Source: Adineta ricciae (lineage: Eukaryota > Rotifera > Eurotatoria > Adinetida > Adinetidae). From it: a stretch of 64,000 nt of DNA. Every line of letters starts with the position of its first letter. The first letter of the stretch is position 1. The position numbers were made by a program, and so were the translations under genes. Shown here in pieces: positions 12,801 through 25,522 of this stretch. The stretch is taken from the NCBI GenBank assembly GCA_905250025.1, contig CAJNOJ010000228.1:62001-126000 (forward strand), in the 5' to 3' direction. The notes beneath the pieces were generated by a model. The model saw nothing but the letters and a program-made list of their open reading frames with translations, searched no databases and was not told the DNA's origin.

Positions 12801-15800
12801 GGTAAGCATAAAGAATCGAAGTAATCATTTGCTCTTTCTGATAAACGAATCATTCTAGGAAAAACTGTTATTGTTAATGATAAATTACAATCATTAAATA
12901 ATGAACTATGGACGGTTGTGAACGTTCCGTTCAACTATTATACATCGTCAGAAATGTTACAATCCATTCTGGAGAAACCACTTGAACGTAAAGCAGGTCG
13001 TAATTATGGTCCACCAGGAAATAAACGACTTGTTTATTTCATCGGTAAATTCAAATTGTAGATCCGAAATCATATTTCGACAGAACGAATATTGATTGTT
13101 TAGATGATATGAATATGCCGGAAATGGATAAATACTATACTGTTCAAGCCCATACCATTCTTCGACAATATCTTGACTATAAACATTGGTATGATCGACA
13201 AAAATTAACTTTACGTGACATTCACAACTGTCAGTATGTGGCTTGCATGAATCCAACTGCTGGTAACTTCACGATTGATTCTCGTATTCAAAGACATTTT
13301 GCTGTCTTTGCTGTCTCATTTCCTGGACATGTAAATCGACATTTTCTCAGGCAGTTCTGTCTTCTTGACATTCGTTCTATTTTCAGGATTCGCTACGAAC
13401 TATATACAATAGTATTTTATCTCAGCATTTATCAGCGCCGCATAACGCACCGTTCACTCAAGCTATTCAACGTTATACTCCACAACTAGTGGATGGCGCA
13501 CTTGCAGTACATCAGCGTGTAGCATCGACTTTTCTTCCAACTGCAATTAAATTTCATTATATATTCAACTTACGAGATCTTTCAAATATCTTCCAGGTAA
13601 TCCGATGAATGAATTCGAAACGACATGATCACATCTGAATATTTTTAATTAGGGTATTCTTTTCGCTACTGGCGAATGCGTTAAAACCACTAAAGACCTA
13701 GTTCGATTGTATGTCCACGAAGCTGAACGTGTCTACGGTGATAAATTAGTTTCAGCGGATGATATTGACTCATTTCAAAAGATATTCCGTGACACAGTGA
13801 AAAAGAATTTCTCCGATGTCGATGAGGACAATTGTTTCCGTCGTCCATTGATTTATACTCATTTTTCCACGGGCATCGGCGATCCGAAATACATGCCTAT
13901 TGACAACTGGCAACAACTAACTAAACTGCTAACTGATGCTTTAGATAATTACAATGAAGTCAACGCAAACATGAATCTCGTTCTATTCGAAGATGCCATG
14001 ATGCATGTTTGTCGAATCAATCGTATCTTGGAATCACCACGCGGAAATGCCTTACTTGTTGGTGTAGGCGGAAGTGGAAAACAGAGTTTATCGCGATTAG
14101 CAGCATCTGTGTCGTCACAGGAAGTTTTCCAAATCACTATACGCAAAGGTTATGGCATTGCGGAATTGAAACTCGTACGTTCGATCGTTTTCAATGGAAC
14201 TGATGAGTCCTATTGTTTGATTTGTAGGATTTAAATAATTTGTACATCCGTGCGGGTATTAAAAACATTCCAACAGTATTTTTGATGACGGACGCTCAAG
14301 TTGCTGATGAGAAGTTTCTCGTTCTGATCAATGACATGCTTGCGTCAGGTGAAATCAACGGCCTCTTCACTGATGATGAAACGGCAGATATATTAGCAAG
14401 TGTGAAAAATGAAGTGCGAGCACAAGGTATCGAAGACACTAGAGAAAATTGTTGGAAATTCTTCATTGATAAAGTTCGACGAAATTTAAAGGTATAACTT
14501 AATTGATTGTTGATGAAAATCTTTAAAGAGCTTTCTTATAGATCGTTCTCTGCTTTTCGCCGGTTGGTTCAACATTGCGTGTTCGTGCTCGACGCTTTCC
14601 AGCATTGGTCAATTGTACTAATATCGATTGGTAAATACGAACAACGCCAAGCGAATGCTTTATCAAATCATGTTCTATTTAGGTTTCATGAATGGCCGGA
14701 AACAGCGTTGGTGTCTGTAGCAAAACGATTTATTCAAGATGTTGAAAGCTTACCGAAAGAATATCAAGATTCCGTTGCAGAATTTATGGCCTATGTTCAC
14801 AGTTCAGTGAATGAAATGAGTGTTCAATATTTAACCGTATGTTTGCACTGGTTTTCTTTCCTAATAAGAGATCATTCTTCGTTTTGTGATTAGAACGAAC
14901 GACGATTTAACTATACGACGCCGAAGTCGTTCCTTGAACAGATTGGTTTGTACCGTAATTTATTGCAGATGAAGCGTCGCGAACATGAAGATGGCATTCT
15001 TCGTCTTCAGAATGGTTTAGTTAAACTTGAATCGTAGGTTGAAAGTCATGAATGATATTTAATGAAAATTGTCGGTTTAGTGTTGCCAAACAAACGGACG
15101 AGTTGAAAGAAAAATTGAAAGTTGAAGAAGTTGAAGTTACGAAGAAGAACGAAGAAGCGGATCGTTTGATAAAAGTAGTGGAAACTGAAACGAAAAAAGT
15201 GACTGAACAACGTGAAGCAGCTGCGATTGAAGAAAAAGAAGTGGCAGAAAAGAAAGAACGGGTCGCCGAACGACAAGCCGAATGTGATCATGATCTTCAA
15301 AAGGCTCTACCAGCTCTGGAAGCAGCAAAAGATGCGTTGAATACACTTAATCGAAATAATCTTACAGAATTGAGATCATTTGCTACGCCGCCATCTGCTG
15401 TTTTGAAAGTCACTGCATCCATCCAGATTCTTCTTGCACCACCAAGTAAAATACGAGCGAAATAAAACTCTTCAGTTTAAATAATTGTTATTCTCATCTA
15501 GATCGTGTTCCACGTGATCGAACATGGCGTGCGGCAAAATCTATGATTGGTGATGTAGGAGTTTTCCTAAATACTCTATTGAACTACGATAAGAATCATA
15601 TACCAGGTAGGAGTTTTCACAACATCGTGTTCTTCAAATCAAACTTTTGATGTTCTTATTGCATAGAATCATCCTTGAAGGCTATTGAAGAGTACTTACG
15701 TGATCCAGATTTCAATCCTGATGCTATTCGACGTGTTTCATTTGCTGCCGCTGGTCTATGTGCTTGGACTATTAATATAGTACAATACTATCGTGTCTAT

Positions 15801-18800
15801 TGTGAAGTTGAACCGAAGCGTTTGGCAGCGGAAGAGGCAACCGAACAATTGAGACAAACTGAAGAACAATTCAATGCAACGCAAGCGAAATTAGCTGTAA
15901 ATAATTCATTTACTCTATTGGATAATCGTATTACGTCAAATTTTTGTTCTTGTAGAAACTACAAGCAGCACTACAAACTTTAAAAGATCAATATCAATCA
16001 GCACAGAATGAAAAGGACGAATGCCAACGTGCCGCAGATCAAACAGCATATACGATTAATCTTGCCAACCGTCTTGTTGGCGGTTTGGCTTCTGAAAAAG
16101 AACGATGGACGAACACAATTCAACAATCTCAAATTCTTGGCAAATTTTTACCAGGAAACGTGCTGATTACAACAGCTTATCTCTCCTACGTTGGTTATTT
16201 CACTAAATATTACCGTGAAGAACTTCTCTATCGTCGCTGGATGCCATTTTTACGAAATCTAAAAGTTCCAGTACCAGTCACAGATAATCTTGATCCTCTA
16301 TCGATGTTAATTGATGATGCTGATATGGCAGCATGGAATAACGAAGGTCTGCCTGCTGATCGAATGTCCTATGAAAATGCAACTATCCTGACCAACTGTG
16401 AACGATGGTGAGTGCCGAATTCTTCTCTCATATTTCATTTTTTGATCTCTTCTAGGCCACTGATGGTTGATCCACAACTGCAAGGTAAGTGTTCTTTTTG
16501 TTCAGAATTTGTTAGTCACTGATGAATTCAGGTGTCAAATGGATTCGTACTCGTTACGGCGATAAACTAGTTGTGATTCGTTTGGGTGCGAAAGGCTATA
16601 TGGAAAAAATTGAACATGCTATAGCTGCTGGTGAAACTCTACTTGTGGAAAATATTGAAGAAAACATTGAAGCCATTCTTGATCCATTGATTGGTCGAAA
16701 TACCATTCGTAAAGGTCGTGCTATTAAATTAGGTGACAAAGAAATCGAATTTCATCCGGAATTTCGTTTGATCTTGCAAACCAAACTTGCCAATCCACAT
16801 TACAAACCTGAAATGCAAGCTCAAACAACATTGATTAACTTCACCGTCACACGCGATGGTCTCGAAGATCAACTTCTCGCCGATGTTGTTGCGCTTGAAC
16901 GACCTGATTTGGAAAAATCGAAATACGAATTAACTCGTCAGAAGAATGAATATAAGATTAGTTTGAAAAAATTGGAAGATTCTTTGTTACAACGTTTAGC
17001 AGCTGCCAAGGGCAATTTTCTCAGCGATGTAGCGCTAGTAGAAAATTTAGAGAAAACTAAATCAACAGCAATTGAAATTGAACACAAGAAAAATGAAGCA
17101 GAGAAAACCAGTGAACAAATTGATAAAACACGTGAAGTTTATCGACCAGCAGCAACACGTGCCAGTTTACTTTATTTTATCATGAACGATTTGAGAAAAA
17201 TTCATCCAATGTATCAGTTCTCACTGAAAGGTAAAGTTTTTCAGATCTGAGCGATAGTCATTCATGAATGTTCTTTCTCTCTATAGCATTTAAAATCGTT
17301 TTCGCAAAAGCCATTCAAAAATCTGAAGAAAGTGATGATGTAAAGCAACGTGTGTTGAATCTGATTGATTCAATTACATATTCAACATCACTTTACACCA
17401 CTCGGTCATTGTTCGAACAACACAAATTGATCTTTACGTCGCAAATGGTCTTTCAGATTCTTTTGACCAATAAAGAAATCGATACGAAAGAATTAGAATT
17501 CCTTCTGCGCTATCCATACGTACCCAATCTCACAAGTCCAGTGGATTTCTTAAATGATCAATCATGGGGTGGAATCAAAGCTTTGTCAACTATGGACGAG
17601 TTTCATAATTTAGATCGAGATATCGAAGGTAGGACGCGAACCGTTATGTTCGTTTTGAGAAAACAGAACATCAATGTGATATTGTTTTGTTATAGGCTCA
17701 GCGAAACGATGGAAGAAGTTTGTAGAATCCGAAGCACCGGAAAAAGAGAAATTTCCTCAGGAATGGAAGAGTAAAACGTCATTACAAAAGTTATGTTTAA
17801 TGCGAGCATTAAGACCTGATCGAATGCTGTACGCATTGAGTTTATTTGTGGAAGAGAAATTGGGCCGAAAATATGTGGAAAATCGAACGATTGAATGTAA
17901 GTTTTTTCGATGGTAAATATTTGATTACTTACGAATCATTTTAGTTGCACGTTCATATGAAGAAACGACGAAAGCAACACCCATCTTCTTCATTCTCTCA
18001 CCAGGTGTTGATCCATTGAAGGAAGTGGAAAGTCTTGGTCGAAAGATGGGCTTCACAGCTGATAATGGCAAATTTCATAATATCTCCCTTGGACAAGGTG
18101 ATTAATAAGTTGTATCACTATCAATGTACACTTTCGTCTTTCGTTGGTAGGACAAGATGTCGTGGCCGAAAAAGCTCTCGATGATGGCTCACGTGATGGT
18201 CATTGGGTTGTCTTACAAAATATTCATTTAGTTGCTCGATGGTTACCGCAATTAGAAAAGAAGTTAGAACAAACAGCGGAATTTGCACATGAAGATTCCC
18301 GAGTATTTCTCTCGGCAGAACCTGCACCCGATCCTGAAGCTCATGTAAATTCCTTGCTTTTCTGTATCAAAAAGTCATGATCTCTTTGTCTAGGCCATTC
18401 CTCAAGGTATACTTGAATCAGCAATCAAGATTACGAATGAAGCACCAACAGGTTAGCGATATCTTGAAGAGTTCTGCGATTTCGATTTTACGATTTCTTT
18501 AGGAATGTACGCGAATGTTCATAAGGCGTTGGATAATTTCGATCAAGATACAATGGAACGTTGTTCGAAAGAGAATGAATTTAAATCGATTCTATTTGCA
18601 CTCTGCTATTTTCATGCTGTCGTTGCTGAACGTCGCAAATTTGGACCTATTGGTTGGAACAGGTCTGTTCTCTGTTTTCCCGTCTTTTCACATCGAGCTT
18701 TTCTCTTTGGAATTTCTAGACGATATCCATTCAATAATGGTGATCTAACAATCAGTGTCGATGTTCTGTATAACTACTTGGAAGCGAACTCGAAAGTACC

Positions 18801-20201
18801 TTGGGAAGATCTTCGTTATTTATTTGGGGAAATTATGTATGGTGGTCACATTACTGACGATTGGGATCGTCGTTTGTGTCGAAACTATCTCGAAACATAT
18901 ATCAACCCAGATATGGTAAATGAAGAAGATGAAATCGTTATTATTGACTCTATGTTATTATTTCTATTTTAGTTCGATGGTGATTTGTATCTAGCACCAT
19001 CATTTCCCGTTCCACCGAATACAGATTACAAAGGTTACCATCAATATATCGATGAGTATCTACCACTCGAGTCGCCCTACTTATATGGTCTTCATCCCAA
19101 TGCAGAAATCGACTTTTTGACGACGACGAGTGAAATTCTATTTCGAACCGTATTAGAGTTACAACCACGGGATGCTGGTGCTGGCTCGTCAGAGAGTGGT
19201 TCGGCAACGAGTCGAGAAGAAAAGGTAAATATACTGAACATATATATGAGGATAAAAACCATACTATTTTCTATACTTCCATCTAGATAAAAGCTGTTCT
19301 GGATGATATTATGGGTCGATTACCGGACGAATTCAGTATGCCGGAATTGTTTGCTAAGACAGAAGAGAAAACACCGTATACGGTTGTTGCTTTACAAGAA
19401 TGCGAACGAATGAATGCACTATTGAAAGAAATGAGACGTTCTTTGAAAGAGTTAGACTCAGGTCTAAAGGTAACTCCCAGTAAACGAAAGAACTTTTCGT
19501 ACACAAGCGTGCGTTTCTCTCTCGTAGGGTGAATTGACTGTTACTGCCGATATGGAAGCACTACAAGAATCTCTCTATCTCGATCAAGTGCCCAAAACCT
19601 GGGAACTTCGAGCATATCCATCGCTATTTCCTCTAAGCTCATGGTTCGTTGATTTGCTCAATCGATTCAAAGATCTCGAATCGTGGACTAGCGATTTTCA
19701 ACTACCATATGCTGTTACCCTAGGTAAACACAGTGAAACATGATTGTTTCGATAACTATTATTCTCTTCTATTATCCAGGCTATCTTTTCAATCCTCAAT
19801 CATTTTTAACTGCAATTATGCAGACAACAGCACGTAAAAACGAGTGGCCTCTTGATCGTATGTGTTTATCAATTGATATAACAAAACGAACAAAAGAAGA
19901 ACTTGGCGGTGCACCACGTGAAGGGGCATACATATGGGGTCTCTATCTCGAAGGTGCTCGATGGGACACCCAAACATCACAATTAGCCGAAGCGAAACTA
20001 AAAGAGATCACATCACCCATGCCAGTTATATTTGTCAAAGCGATACCTATTGACCGTATGGATACGAAAGGTATGTATGAATGTCCAGTTTATAAGATAA
20101 AAACACGTGGTGCTCATTTTGTCTGGACATTCTTTTTGAAAACGAAAGAAAAACCGAGTAAATGGGTACTTGGTGGTGTTGCTCTACTACTACAAAAATA
20201 G
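3830..20201 (+). CDS. Axonemal dynein heavy chain, outer-arm beta type (DNAH9/11/17 group)
   Basis: Motor subunit of the ciliary outer dynein arm. The start [15 protein letters not shown] is chosen because it follows an acceptor at 3813 and leads into the conserved tail. The gene is split by dozens of introns, mostly about 50-60 bp; the longest is 12227-12465 (239 bp). Order: tail (3.8-9.8 kb); AAA1 with Walker A AGTGKTET (10311-10401, split by an intron) and Walker B CFDEFNR; AAA2 with GNAGTGKS (about 11392-11418); AAA3 with GGAGSGKT (12786-12865, split by an intron); AAA4 with GVGGSGKQ (about 14060); coiled-coil stalk and microtubule-binding tip (15.05-16.1 kb); AAA5/6 and the C-terminal domain ending GGVALLLQK. 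The C-terminal blocks EGARWDTQT and YECPVYK match the DNAH9/11/17 subgroup rather than gamma or inner-arm chains. No disrupting stop or frameshift was noticed. An AATAAA is at 20321. Confidence 0.93.
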
Positions 20202-20751
20202 ATGTTTTAAATGAACGTTTTTTCTTTGACTTGATTTTTGTTTGTTTGTTTTGCAATAATCACAGTGTTCAATGTATATATTTATACTCAACTTTTGCGT
20301 TGAATACCACTCTAAAGTAAAATAAACAGTTGCCTTGACTAGGCTTTTCTTTCAAGTGCCAGCAGAAACATGTTGAAAATCCTTTGATTCATTTCGTACG
20401 TCTACAAGGACTTTCAATGTTTTCCGTGAAGGTTCTCCTTATCATATCAACAAGTAGAACTCATCTTACGGATTTGCTAAACATTTTCTGAAAAAGCAAA
20501 GTTAACGTTGATTTCTCGTCATATTAGACTACGGACAAACTTTAAGCTTATGTATTTGATGTTACTTGTGGCTTAATTCTACGCTGAAATAAATAGTTCA
20601 CATGGCCGTATTACAAATGAAAATTAAAAAAAACTAGAATGAAGACGAAGACATCATATCCAAATATTCAAGAAGGCCATCTTTATATTGATCGGCACCC
20701 TACAAGTAGAACAACAACTATTTTGAATTCTCTTTTGTCTTTCGTCATGGT
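20202..20751. other. Convergent 3' intergenic region
   Basis: This lies between the 3' ends of the dynein gene (+) and the HODM-like gene (-). AATAAA at 20321-20326 is a good polyadenylation signal for the dynein transcript, about 120 nt after its stop. No gene is seen here. Confidence 0.6.
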
Positions 20752-21938
20752 TCATACTTTATATTTAATCATCTCTGGTGGCCAATTTCTCACAGCACCA
20801 GCTAACCGTTTCGCTGTCAGGGGTTCGTTTTTACAAACATCTTTGATTGATGTTGTATATGTTTTAATTGTAAATAGGATTGTGTTGGACTTAGGTAGCC
20901 GTCTTAATGTCTGTCGTTCAGTTCGAAGATACATCATTTCACCGACATTCTCTTTTGTAATTAATACTCCGTCTGCCTCTTCGATGGCTGTATGACAAAG
21001 TTCATTGCCGATTTGTACTAAAATCATATCATACAGATAGTCTTCCTGATCAGTCTTATATTAACATACGGGTCCAATTCACTCGTTGAACGGGATTGTG
21101 TTCTTTGAGTTTGAGGAAATATTTATCCATCGATGCTCTTAGTTTCTCTTGAAAAAATGGTACATGTGGCATATGAACGAATGCTAATGGTAACCCGAAT
21201 TTCGATTTCGGAAGCCATCCCGATGGAAAGCAAACAGCTAATGCCTGAAACATTCTTATTCTTATGAAGCATGACGAAGAAAGATTTCATTACATTTGCA
21301 TAGTATGTTTCTTCATTCGCCGGTCGTTGCATAATGACGAGATCTTCTTGTACAAGTAGAGAAGCTATTTCCAATGGATGCTTATGATCTGGTTCAGTCA
21401 AACTGAATGTTTGTCCCGTAATAAGATTGGATATTTTCGTTCTTGAATGATTTCGTTGAAACATATTCGGATATTGATTGGGAAGATGTTCAATCAACAT
21501 TTGCAATGTTTCCATCGCACCATCGTATGCCTCATCTTTACAAATGAATATGTCACATCGACGATTACTATTCAATAATTTTTCTTTTAACGCCAATTCT
21601 TCCCGATAATTCGGATCGATTTGTATCCATTCGTGAGTGTTCAACGACTGAAGTCCTAGTACAAACGAAGATAGACTAACATCTGAGACTATGACATCAA
21701 ACCCATTGTCATTTGAAAAGGACCATCACGAAATGGACGATAAACTGGTAATGGCATTTCTTCGGGTGACTTCTCTAGAAATCGAATAGACGTCTACTTG
21801 AATATGTTTTCGTTCGAATAACGATCTATTACCGAGATTTGCATTTGGACTGATCGGTTCGTTTGATTCGAATTTAAAATATGAAAATAAAATATAGATG
21901 CCAACAACAGCAATGGTAACATAAATAAGTGCAATCAT
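20752..21938 (-). CDS. DUF3445 / haem-dependent oxidative N-demethylase-like protein with N-terminal membrane anchor
   Basis: It resembles the DUF3445 family, whose characterised fungal member is a haem-dependent oxidative N-demethylase of small amines. Five exons join in frame: 21833-21938, 21703-21774, 21294-21655, 21070-21244 and 20752-21017, giving 326 residues. The N-terminus (MIALIYVTIAVVGIYILF) is a single membrane segment. The family core then follows: MPLPVYRPFRDGPFQMTMGL, a WIQIDPNY block, an FPSGWLPKSKFG block, RVNWTLQIG and the LRTERQTLRRLP signature followed by ILFTIKTY. Introns are 52-58 bp, as in its neighbours, so it is resident in the genome. It lies 298 bp downstream of the DRC5 gene on the same strand. 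The enzyme activity is inferred from the family only, and its substrate here is unknown. Confidence 0.8.
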
Positions 21939-22236
21939 TGTAATATCAAGGTTAGATCTCTAATTTTCAAATGTACTTTGTCTTTGAGATATCAGCGTAA
22001 CTTGTAACATTTATGAGTTAAAGAACGAAAAGAAGCAAATAGGACAGAATATGCTTTGAATAGATAACAATGATTCATTGAGATGATATGTTACGTCTTT
22101 ATCAAAGAGAATGGAATGATGTAATTGATGAAAGTTATTTTATTCATAAAGCAATAATATTTTTTTTTATTTTCGAAAAAAATACGATCAAAATTGAAAG
22201 AAAATTGGACGGATAAAAACTATTGTTCATATCATT

Positions 22237-23921
22237 TCAAAATAAATGTGAATATGTACGTTTTTTCTCATCAGGACTCTGCTTTTGTGAAATACGTCTC
22301 AAACGATCTTGATCTCGATTAGACTTCAGCTTTTGATTAATAATATATTCGGATTCTGGTCCGCATTCAGTCATACGTAGATCGAGATATAATAAAGTAT
22401 TGTTTTCTTGTAAATTTTCCTGTAATGATTTACCACTATCGCCTCCTAAACGATTGGCACTGACATCGATTTTGATGAGTGTTTCATTTTGACGAAGGAT
22501 TTCGGCTAGTTTTGTTCCTGTTTGTTCAGAAAGATTGTTTGACGATAGATTTACTTCGCGCAACGACTGATTAATCGATAGTGCTAAACAAATAGCACGA
22601 CCACCATCATCACCAATACGATTCAGACGAATATTTAAATAATCGATGGTATTCGATTTTGTTATACCATAAGCTATTGCCTGTGCGCCTACAATACATT
22701 TATCTACCGAGAAACGAAGGTGCTCAAAATGTTTTACCTTCAAGACCAATGAGATTGTTGCATAGGTTCAATCGAACTATTCTCGAATGTCCGTTGAGTA
22801 GTTTTGCAATGGCTCGGCATCCGCCTATGCGAAACAAATATTTGAGATACATTCACTTAAAAAGAAACTAGTCTCGTGAAACATACGATCGCCAATTTGA
22901 TTATGCTCAAGGTTAAGTTCTTCCAATGACGGATGATCAAGTAAACCATCTCGAACTAACATTCGTATCTTGAGATCATCAACTTTACTTCGATGTAAGT
23001 GTAAAACCCGTAGGGATTTACATTGTTGAATAGCTTTAGCTAATATTTGACAATCTTTCTTTGTAAATTCAAACATAGTCCATTCGAAATTCATGCCACA
23101 ACCTTTGACGCCGTAAACAACATGAAACTCTTCAAGATTGGGTAAACGTTTAATCAATTGAGTAAAATCAAAATGATCACTTGACGGTTTCTTTATTTCA
23201 GCATCAGGATCATTCGGAGATTCATTTTCTTCATCGTCATCGAAATAATCATCATCATTATTCAGTATTCGATCTTGTATTTCAACAGGTGGTAATAACT
23301 GTTTGATGTCAAGTCGTTTGACATATTGAGCACCTACAAAGAAGAAGGATAACAAGAATGAATGAGACAATTTCACGTACCAAGATCAACGTAATCGAAC
23401 AATTTCTTCGTGTCGTCTTTACCAGGCACGAAATTTTCGATGATCTCTTCGATACTTCTCTCAAAATAAAATCGCTTCCATGAGTTATCATATTCTTTGA
23501 TATCGACCACTCGCCATTTCTCTTTGCAACATTTCTCCCAATAGCTCTCTTCTTGGATAATTGGCGCCGAAACTTTCAATGGAACGCTAGGTGATAATGT
23601 TTTTAGCAGTTGATTTCGGTGTTTGTCTAATAATTCATCATATTTGGGATTTGTATCGAAGCTTTTCACGAGAGAATTCAATGCTAAATCTGATAAGGCA
23701 GGAACGATACTTAAATTCCATTCCAGATCATCAGCGATGATTCGACGGACAGGCTTTAGTTCAGGATTAAGCATAGAATATTGTATTTCATTTTGAGCAG
23801 CCTCTTCGATTGGATTTGGTGCGTTCTCAGTTGTTGCTACTGGAGGTTCGGCAAGGGCGCCTGGTGCAACCGGTATCTCAGCGGGTGCGGGTGGCGCTGG
23901 AGTCGATGACACCTCAGACAT
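22237..23921 (-). CDS. TCTE1: Dynein regulatory complex subunit 5 (TCTE1-like leucine-rich repeat protein)
   Basis: This is a ciliary nexin-dynein regulatory complex subunit, by similarity to TCTE1/DRC5. Four exons: 23381-23921, 22887-23333, 22738-22824 and 22237-22688. The N-terminal part is Pro/Ala-rich, then comes a region with YWEKCCKEKWRVVDI, an acidic stretch (DDDYFDDDEEN), and a C-terminal ribonuclease-inhibitor-type LRR array with repeats such as LRVLHLHRSKVDD, LEELNLEHNQIGD, LREVNLSSNNLSE and IKIDVSANRLGG. The initiator ATG is immediately preceded by an acceptor (GTCATTTTAG), consistent with trans-splicing. It lies 127 bp downstream of the WDR82 stop on the same strand and a few kb from the dynein heavy chain, which acts in the same organelle. 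Confidence 0.83.
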
Positions 23922-24049
23922 CTAAAATGACATCATATAAGTAATAACAAACATCAAATGTACATAGTATAATAATAATAACAACAGTAAGACAATTCCG
24001 CACGAAAAAAGAGACAACAAATAATAATAATATTATTAGGCTATTTATT

Positions 24050-25522
24050 CTAATCATCATCGACTGGAGGTAACCAGAATATCTAAAAAAGAAGAAGAAG
24101 GAAAGAATGACTGGATGTTGAAGTGTTGCTTTGTACGAACCATGTTATTGGAGGCAGTTGCTAACATGAATGACTTTGGGTTGAATTGCACTGTTTGAAT
24201 AGAATCTGAACTGTTGTCAGTCGTTAGTGTGGTCAATTTTTCACCGTCGGCTGTACGCCAAATATGAATGCGACCATCGGTGGAACCTAGAGAAAGAAAA
24301 ATACACGATGTAATCCAAGGATCAGACGCAAGTATCGTTTTCAGGTGATACTTACCACAGAATACATATCTCGAATCAGGACTGAAAGAAGATTCTAGTG
24401 GAATATTCTTTGTATTTTGATGCCCCTGGAAACGAAATACGTAAGATCGTATGTTGAATGATGAAACAGTCTAGTTCACTACCGTGAATGTATGTAGAAG
24501 TACTCCACTGAACGCATCAACAAGCAATATTAATGAAGTATTTGTAGAAACAAGGATCATTTTTCCATTAGGACTAAATTTTAAGTGTGTCCATTCGAAA
24601 TCTCCCTCACATTCATATTTCAACATTTCGAAAGGTCCCTAAACAAAAAATGCGTTATTTCGAACAGTAAACAAGTGAACGATAATCTTCTTACTTTCTC
24701 ATGATTTCGAATGTCGTACAATCCAATAATCTGTGAATCTATTCCGATGCCAAATACTAATCCATCTGGATCATAATCGACAACTGGATTTCCTGGTGTT
24801 GTGATTAAACCCTATACATCGGAAAACGACGATGGAGGCAACATGCATCATTTACTCTAATTCTTTACCTGACAGAGTGCACTTCGTAAATCCCACACAC
24901 GTACAGTTCGATCAGCAGATGCTGAAAGAAATGACTTGTCAATTGGAGATACAGATAGACTGCGTACTCTACGATAGATATTTTCATAAATAAACAAAAA
25001 TGAATGTGACAGTATTGAATATTCTACTTTTTCGTATGTCCCGTGTAATAACGAATATATTTGCTATCTGACAACGATAGATATCGAATGCTATCTGGAA
25101 AGAAAAATTCACGAAGTGTGCTTTCTTTTTAGTGTATTGAAGTTTTGTTTTTACCATCGACTTTCATGGAACAATGGAGTGCTTGTTCGCCACTACGAGT
25201 GAATCGAATCATATCGCAACCATATTTTTTACTTGGAATCGGTTTTTTAGGCCTGAACGTAAATAGAATTAATGTAGAGAAAACAGATTAAATTAAGTTC
25301 TTACAATCCAGCTTCACAATCATAAACAACAATGTTATCATCGTCCGAGCTTGAAATCAGTAAATCGCCTAAGCAAGAAAAATTTCCATGAGAAAAAACA
25401 GTTCATGAATAACAAGTAAACATACCGTTTTTGTTGAAATCGCATGCATTGATTCGCTCGGTATTTTCGCGAAAAACTTTGGTCATACGAAACGATTTTA
25501 CATTTGTATCATTAATCAACAT
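24050..25522 (-). CDS. WDR82: WDR82 (Swd2), WD40 subunit of SET1/COMPASS and PNUTS-PP1 complexes
   Basis: This is a seven-bladed WD40 protein that in other animals links SET1 H3K4 methyltransferase and the PNUTS-PP1 termination complex to RNA polymerase II. Many short exons separated by introns of about 45-70 bp join into MLINDTNVKSFRMTKVFREN, then ACDFNKNGDLLISSSDDD, IVVYDCEAG and KKYGCDMIRFT, ending in FWLPPVDDD. Human WDR82 begins [20 protein letters not shown] and ends FWLPTIDD, so both ends match. AATAAA (24044-24049) abuts the stop codon with no spacer, implying a very short 3' UTR. DRC5 follows 127 bp downstream. Exons are individually short, so the gene is easily missed by ORF scans. 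Confidence 0.92.

Noticed and set aside
20639-20995. Plus-strand open frame of 118 codons
   Set aside because: It lies antisense to the last exon of the HODM-like gene, whose minus-strand frame has clear family motifs and in-frame splice joins.
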